Source of the DNA: JAVHYG01 sp040390025
GTDB lineage: Bacteria > Pseudomonadota > Gammaproteobacteria > Diplorickettsiales > Diplorickettsiaceae
Assembly: GCA_040390025.1 (NCBI GenBank)
Contig: JAZJZD010000002.1
Coordinates: forward strand, 41,303 to 105,302
Direction: 5' to 3'
DNA length: 64,000 bases
Below the pieces are notes generated by a model, which made no database searches, had not been told where the DNA came from, and was given only the letters and a program-made list of their open reading frames with translations. Within the stretch, counting starts at the first letter, position 1; every line of letters begins with the position of its first letter. The translations under genes were made by a program, and so were the position numbers. Positions 60,823 to 64,000 of this stretch are shown here, one piece after another.

Positions 60823-61164
60823 ATGCTCAGTAAAAAGCTAATTACAAAAAAAATTGAAAACTTCAAATGGGAACTAGGACAAGATTATTTGGCCTTTTTT
60901 TATAATCCTGCTTTAAAAAAACAGCATCTCCATGAAATTATTCATTTAATTCATTATCGATATTTTAAAGAGTTTTATTTTCTTACTGAAAAGGAAAGAC
61001 AGTGTTTGTATTTAGCAGGACAAGGAAAAACTATTACAGAAACTGCGCATATTTTAAATATAAGATTTGATACAGCAAGAGAATATAGGGAGAAAAGTAT
61101 AAAAAAAATGGACTCAAAAAATATCACAGAAGCGGCTGTTAAATATTATGATCAAAAAAAATAG
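60823..61164 (+). CDS. LuxR-type helix-turn-helix protein without receiver
   Basis: A 113-residue protein. Residues 50-110 form a LuxR/GerE-type DNA-binding domain: FLTEKERQCLYLAGQGKTITETAHILNIRFDTAREYREKSIKKM. The conserved glutamate, the leucine/alanine helix and the recognition helix are visible. The N-terminal 45 residues are aromatic and basic and carry no receiver domain. It is the first gene after the fimbrial operon and ends at a strong terminator. It may regulate the fimbriae or the following receiver protein; this is inferred from position only. Confidence 0.75.
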   Translation: MLSKKLITKKIENFKWELGQDYLAFFYNPALKKQHLHEIIHLIHYRYFKEFYFLTEKERQCLYLAGQGKTITETAHILNIRFDTAREYREKSIKKMDSKNITEAAVKYYDQKK

Positions 61165-61191
61165 AATCCCCAAAATTTTGGGGATTTTTTT
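61165..61191 (+). terminator. Strong Rho-independent terminator
   Basis: AATCCCCAAAATTTTGGGGATT is fully self-complementary and is followed by a run of six to seven T residues, directly after the stop codon of the helix-turn-helix gene. Confidence 0.85.
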
Positions 61192-61254
61192 ATCTATTTT
61201 AAATAGTCATAATCTCCTTGTTACAAAAAATATAAAAAAACACAAGGAACTCAA

Positions 61255-61947
61255 ATGGAACAAAAAGAAAAAATTCAAGTGATAAGAAGTGCTTTATTGA
61301 TAGAAGACGATCAAATTTGCCAACGTATCATTATAGTGAATCTTTCTAGATTAGGTTTTGTAGTTGATGCGGCGAACGATGCGACAACGGCTATCCATAA
61401 ATTAAAAGAAATTAGTTATAATCTTATCGTAACAGACCTACGCTTACCCGATAAATCAGGTGATGAAGTGATTAAAGCGGCTAGGCTATCCGTACTTAAT
61501 CAAGCAGCGCCATTGATTGTAGGCAGTGCGCAGCTGAATCAAAATGATTTCAAAACCTATTTGGATCTCGGTGCTGATGCTGTCTTAACCAAGCCTTATT
61601 CTTATGAAAAATTAGCGGAAACGATTAAAAACTGCTATTTAACGCCAGGTTATCAACGCAAATTTTTTTATCAAATAAAAAATTCCTTAAAGAAATTTCA
61701 GCAAAATCTTGAAGATTTTCTAAAAACGAAGCAATTTCAAGCGTTAAGCACTGACTCACAAAATTTTTTAAGACAGAGTTTACACATAATAAAAGAATTT
61801 CAGCACATTGCTGCTCGTTTAAGAAGTTTTTGCTGGATAAAGGAGCATCAACAATTGATTAGTAATTTGCAGATTTTTATAAATCACAGCATAGCTGCAT
61901 TAAAAGAATATCAGCAGTGGCCAAAAATTGATAAAAATCATTCTTGA
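61255..61947 (+). CDS. Single-domain response regulator with helical extension
   Basis: A 230-residue protein. The receiver domain (10-130) has the acidic pocket E17, D18 and D19, phospho-acceptor D61 in LIVTDLRLPD, and conserved K113 in AVLTKPYSY. The C-terminal 100 residues are helical, with no DNA-binding motif. ACAAGGAAC precedes the ATG. The receiver sequence resembles the receivers of the two hybrid kinases at 20440 and 25058, so it could act in the same phosphorelay. A terminator separates it from the preceding helix-turn-helix gene, so the two have separate promoters. Confidence 0.82.
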   Translation: MEQKEKIQVIRSALLIEDDQICQRIIIVNLSRLGFVVDAANDATTAIHKLKEISYNLIVTDLRLPDKSGDEVIKAARLSVLNQAAPLIVGSAQLNQNDFKTYLDLGADAVLTKPYSYEKLAETIKNCYLTPGYQRKFFYQIKNSLKKFQQNLEDFLKTKQFQALSTDSQNFLRQSLHIIKEFQHIAARLRSFCWIKEHQQLISNLQIFINHSIAALKEYQQWPKIDKNHS

Positions 61948-62084
61948 GGAGAGTTTTAATAATATTTAAAGAAACTAAAAAATATTTGTTCTTGAAATTC
62001 AAAAACGAGTTCTAAGGAAAATAGGTTTTCTTCATTACAGCCCTTTTTTACGGGAAGGGAAGGGTTGTAAGTTAAAAACTAATT

Positions 62085-62288
62085 TTAACGGGATAATTTG
62101 AATGGAAAGCTTTTTTCAGTGGTTAAGTTAGTTAATTGCACTAGCGTACTGCCTACTTCAAACGTTCCATAAGTTGTGTAGCTTTCCCCAGAAAAGAGTT
62201 TAGTGTTTTTTGATAAGCTATTTTTACCAATAGCTTTTGTTTCTTTCTGTGTGTTGGAGTTTTTATATTTTGAAAAAAAATCTAGCAT
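62085..62288 (-). CDS. Small hypothetical protein
   Basis: A 67-residue open frame preceded by GCGAGAAAA about nine bases before the ATG. It is polar, rich in serine, threonine and lysine, and has no signal peptide or membrane helix. I do not recognise it. The frame is short and in an AT-rich area, so it may be chance. Confidence 0.35.
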   Translation of the reverse strand: MLDFFSKYKNSNTQKETKAIGKNSLSKNTKLFSGESYTTYGTFEVGSTLVQLTNLTTEKSFPFKLSR

Positions 62289-62604
62289 AGTGTTATTTTC
62301 TCGCTATTATTATGAATAAGTGATTCTAAGTCGGAAAAATTAATAAGTTTAAGAATAAATTATATCATTATCTCATCTTTTCTTTGGCTGCGCATAAGCA
62401 ATTGCAGTGGCTACACAATAATTTGGATAGTCAGATTATTTTTTTAAATAGTAATTTGTAAAAAATATTATAATATTTTTTACAAATTAATTATTAAAAA
62501 GTAATTTAATTTTTTAATCAATAGATTAAAATTATTGTTATTTTTAATAACTTACTGTAGATTAATTCCAATAAAAAGTGACTTTTTTTATGGGGAATAA
62601 AAAA
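62289..62604. promoter_or_regulatory. AT-rich region with a 38-bp perfect palindrome (62452-62489)
   Basis: Bases 62452-62489 read TAATTTGTAAAAAATATTA and then its exact reverse complement, with no spacer. It has almost no G or C, so it is unlikely to be a normal terminator stem. It lies about 115 bases before the ATG of the small coiled-coil gene. It may be an operator, a cruciform-prone site or a nucleoid-protein site. The leader TTTTTTTATGGGGAATAAA just before the ATG resembles that of the paralogue at 23125. Confidence 0.4.
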
Positions 62605-62922
62605 ATGAATCGTAGATTAGAAACGCTTAGACGAGAGAAGGGTGGGTTGAATAGAGAATTAGATTCTTGCGATTCAGTCGTTAGAGATTTTACTAGAATT
62701 TTGGGTACCAAGAAAGCTGTGGTCACAAAGTTCGAGTCTCAACCCATAGAGAATAGGGAGAAATTAGATAGCGCCAAAAGAAAACGAGAAACTGCTCAAC
62801 AAGATTATAATAGAGCTAGTGAGAATTATTATAGAATTTTCGCAGCCTTACGCCAAAACAATATTGAATTAGAAAAAGAAGAAAGGATAAATATGGATTT
62901 GCAGAGAACCTTTCGTAGATGA
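62605..62922 (+). CDS. Small coiled-coil protein, paralogue of the 23125 gene
   Basis: A 105-residue, nearly all-helical charged protein. From ATG 62605 it aligns end to end with the 106-residue protein at 23125: both begin with a basic heptad region (RLETLRREKGGLNRELD versus RIEALKREIDELRRRLD) and end with NYY-IF...NIEL...INM-L...FRR. The start is chosen by this alignment and by GGGGAATAAA upstream; an in-frame ATG at 62590 is a poorer fit. No known family is recognised. Two copies 39 kb apart with similar leaders suggest a small dispersed gene family. Confidence 0.6.
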   Translation: MNRRLETLRREKGGLNRELDSCDSVVRDFTRILGTKKAVVTKFESQPIENREKLDSAKRKRETAQQDYNRASENYYRIFAALRQNNIELEKEERINMDLQRTFRR

Positions 62923-63218
62923 AAATTTTTATAATTTTATTAAATATATATTTTTATAAGAAATAGACAATCTCAATAAGTTTGGGTATTAAATTCATTT
63001 TTTTATAAAAATGAAAATACTGAGTTAAATCATTGTTCTGGAAAGTTTTTAGAATGTTTAGATAAAAAATCACTAAAAAATGTGACTCAAGTAGCTTTAT
63101 TGTTTTTTTAAATCAACCTCTTCTGATAATGGGAAATCTGAGGTGGTTAAAGCTGACAATCTTTCATATAAACCTTAATTTTATTAATGAGATAATGTGT
63201 CTTAAAATCAAACTAATC
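62923..63218. other. Gene-free AT-rich stretch
   Basis: I see no supported gene in these 296 bases. There is no obvious terminator after the coiled-coil gene. The area is rich in A/T runs and stop codons in all frames. Confidence 0.4.
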
Positions 63219-63383
63219 TTAATTTGCGTTTGAAAACTTAGCCTCGTTTTCGTTAACAAGGTTTATGTAGCGCTCCTGTTCTTTTCCGCAGGGTTCCTGA
63301 TATTCTCGCGCGGCGTTAACTAGCTCAGTGTTACTTCCATAATAAATTTGTATGTTGACGACTAAGGGCAATAAAAAATACAA
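63219..63383 (-). CDS. Possible 54-residue membrane-anchored small protein or gene remnant
   Basis: A TTG-initiated frame encodes a hydrophobic start (YFLLPLVVNIQIYYG) followed by a charged tail (NAAREYQEPCGKEQERYINL). The coding look is better than in the surrounding DNA, and GAGAG lies about ten bases before the TTG. The frame stays open further upstream without an ATG, so it may be the 3' remnant of a longer lost gene. I do not recognise it. Confidence 0.25.
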   Translation of the reverse strand: MYFLLPLVVNIQIYYGSNTELVNAAREYQEPCGKEQERYINLVNENEAKFSNAN

Positions 63384-63557
63384 GTTAACACAGCTCTCGC
63401 AAATGCATTTTAAGTAAATGTGAATTTAAGAGCGGTATAAGTGTTTGGTTTCAACTAGATATTTGGTGGGCCGCTTTTGACAAAGCTTTTTCTAGTATTT
63501 TTAGCTACGTTTACTCAAACTAAGAAATAGAGCAGACAGACCTTTATCAAGGATGAA

Positions 63558-63818
63558 TTACTTTAATGGATGATGACTAATGCAGGCAGGGCAAAGATTC
63601 TCAACAGAACAGCCGGTAATACGTTTGATTTTCTCAGGTGATAAACCCTCGTCGAGGAGACATTGGGCTATACGGCGAGATTCTTTATCTAATATAGCAA
63701 CGGTAGCTATATCCATGAGATTGAGTAAGCTATCTTGAATTTCTTTAGATAGACCTATTTTGTCCCATTCATTCTGGAGCGTGGTGTTTAGCTCAGGGTT
63801 GAGCGGATAGCGGCTCAT
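63558..63818 (-). CDS. Small hypothetical protein, related to Rpn C-termini
   Basis: An 86-residue protein. Its C-terminal half (ARRIAQ-type helix SRRIAQCLLDEGLSPEKIKRITGCSVENL) resembles the C-terminal repeat of Rpn-family nucleases, including that of the neighbouring partial gene (AKRLLIGEGMPPKAVQKLTGLPEKEV). It ends with CPACISHHPLK, a potential metal-binding CxxC-HH. It lies 12 bases downstream of the partial Rpn gene on the same strand. It could be a captured C-terminal fragment that became a small protein; no function is known. Confidence 0.5.
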   Translation of the reverse strand: MSRYPLNPELNTTLQNEWDKIGLSKEIQDSLLNLMDIATVAILDKESRRIAQCLLDEGLSPEKIKRITGCSVENLCPACISHHPLK

Positions 63819-63830
63819 GACTGTAAGAAA

Positions 63831-64000
63831 TTAGTGTTTATCCACTAAATCCATCACTTCTTTTTCAGGCAAGCCGGTTAGCTTTTGGACCGCTTTAGGG
63901 GGCATACCTTCTCCAATTAGAAGCCTTTTGGCAACCAACAAAATACCCTCATGCCGGCCCTGCTTTAGGCCTTGTTCTTTTAGTTGTTTTGCTGCGTTCA
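63831..64000 (-). CDS. Rpn-family nuclease/transposase, C-terminal end (partial)
   Basis: The reading frame runs off the right edge of the window. The visible 55 codons end KEQGLKQGRHEGILLVAKRLL and IGEGMPPKAVQKLTGLPEKEVMDLVDKH. This QG-rich helix followed by EG-P-V-K-TGLP-EV is the C-terminal signature of PD-(D/E)XK recombination-promoting nucleases (Rpn, formerly called putative transposases), which are multicopy in Rickettsiales and Legionellales. The catalytic nuclease domain lies outside the window. Stop TAA is at 63831-63833. Confidence 0.7.
   Translation of the reverse strand, partial: NAAKQLKEQGLKQGRHEGILLVAKRLLIGEGMPPKAVQKLTGLPEKEVMDLVDKH

Overview
The window is a low-GC, AT-rich gammaproteobacterial chromosome segment. 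The gene set fits the order Legionellales, most likely Coxiellaceae close to Rickettsiella or Diplorickettsia. The reasons are the typical gammaproteobacterial core genes (gyrB, alaS-lysC-csrA-tRNA-Ser, dsbB, lpxK, trmB, hemW, ygfZ), many long effector-like coiled-coil, ankyrin and leucine-rich-repeat genes, and decayed integrases. Species cannot be fixed from the sequence alone. No Dot/Icm, rRNA or CRISPR locus is present.

Layout. 1-3.7 kb: the end of gpsA and two unrecognised long proteins. 3.7-16.3 kb: housekeeping genes, namely an Aquifex-type aconitase, dsbB, a gyrB/SDR/ldcA/yggT run on the minus strand, then alaS-lysC-csrA-tRNA-Ser(GCU) on the plus strand. 16.3-29.9 kb: an accessory zone. 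In many gammaproteobacteria csrA-tRNA-Ser(GCU) is followed directly by tRNA-Arg(ACG). Here only a decayed 5' half of that tRNA sits beside tRNA-Ser, and an intact tRNA-Arg(ACG) lies 8.5 kb away, next to a broken tyrosine integrase. A third copy of the 13-bp anticodon-arm core lies at 29.83 kb beside a second integrase remnant. I read this as two decayed tandem islands. The cargo is a YopJ-like acetyltransferase/protease fused to ankyrin repeats, an esterase, methyltransferases, an S-adenosylhomocysteine-hydrolase-like enzyme, cytidine deaminase, a gamma carbonic anhydrase, two paralogous hybrid histidine kinases and an ankyrin protein.

30-37 kb holds a GH19 lysozyme-like enzyme, a methyltransferase, def, hemW, a long coiled-coil protein, trmB and elbB. 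37-46.5 kb is an envelope region: ArnT-, ArnC- and ArnD-like proteins, an outer-membrane barrel, two tandem Ig-like proteins, a WecD-like acetyltransferase, a stand-alone ArnA decarboxylase domain, lpxK and a small CcmD-like gene. Together these point to aminosugar modification of lipid A, with the ArnA formyltransferase and ArnB absent from the window. 46.5-54.5 kb: pdxY, two coiled-coil proteins sharing a C-terminal module, tRNA-Arg(CCU), an MFS transporter, a secreted small protein and ygfZ.

54.7-60.4 kb is a complete archaic (Csu-type) chaperone-usher fimbrial operon: three SCPU pilins, chaperone, usher, and a terminal SCPU protein. It is followed by a free LuxR-type helix-turn-helix protein and a free receiver-domain protein that could regulate it. 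The window ends with a small coiled-coil gene paralogous to one in the first island, AT-rich DNA with a 38-bp perfect palindrome, and the 3' end of an Rpn-family nuclease/transposase gene.
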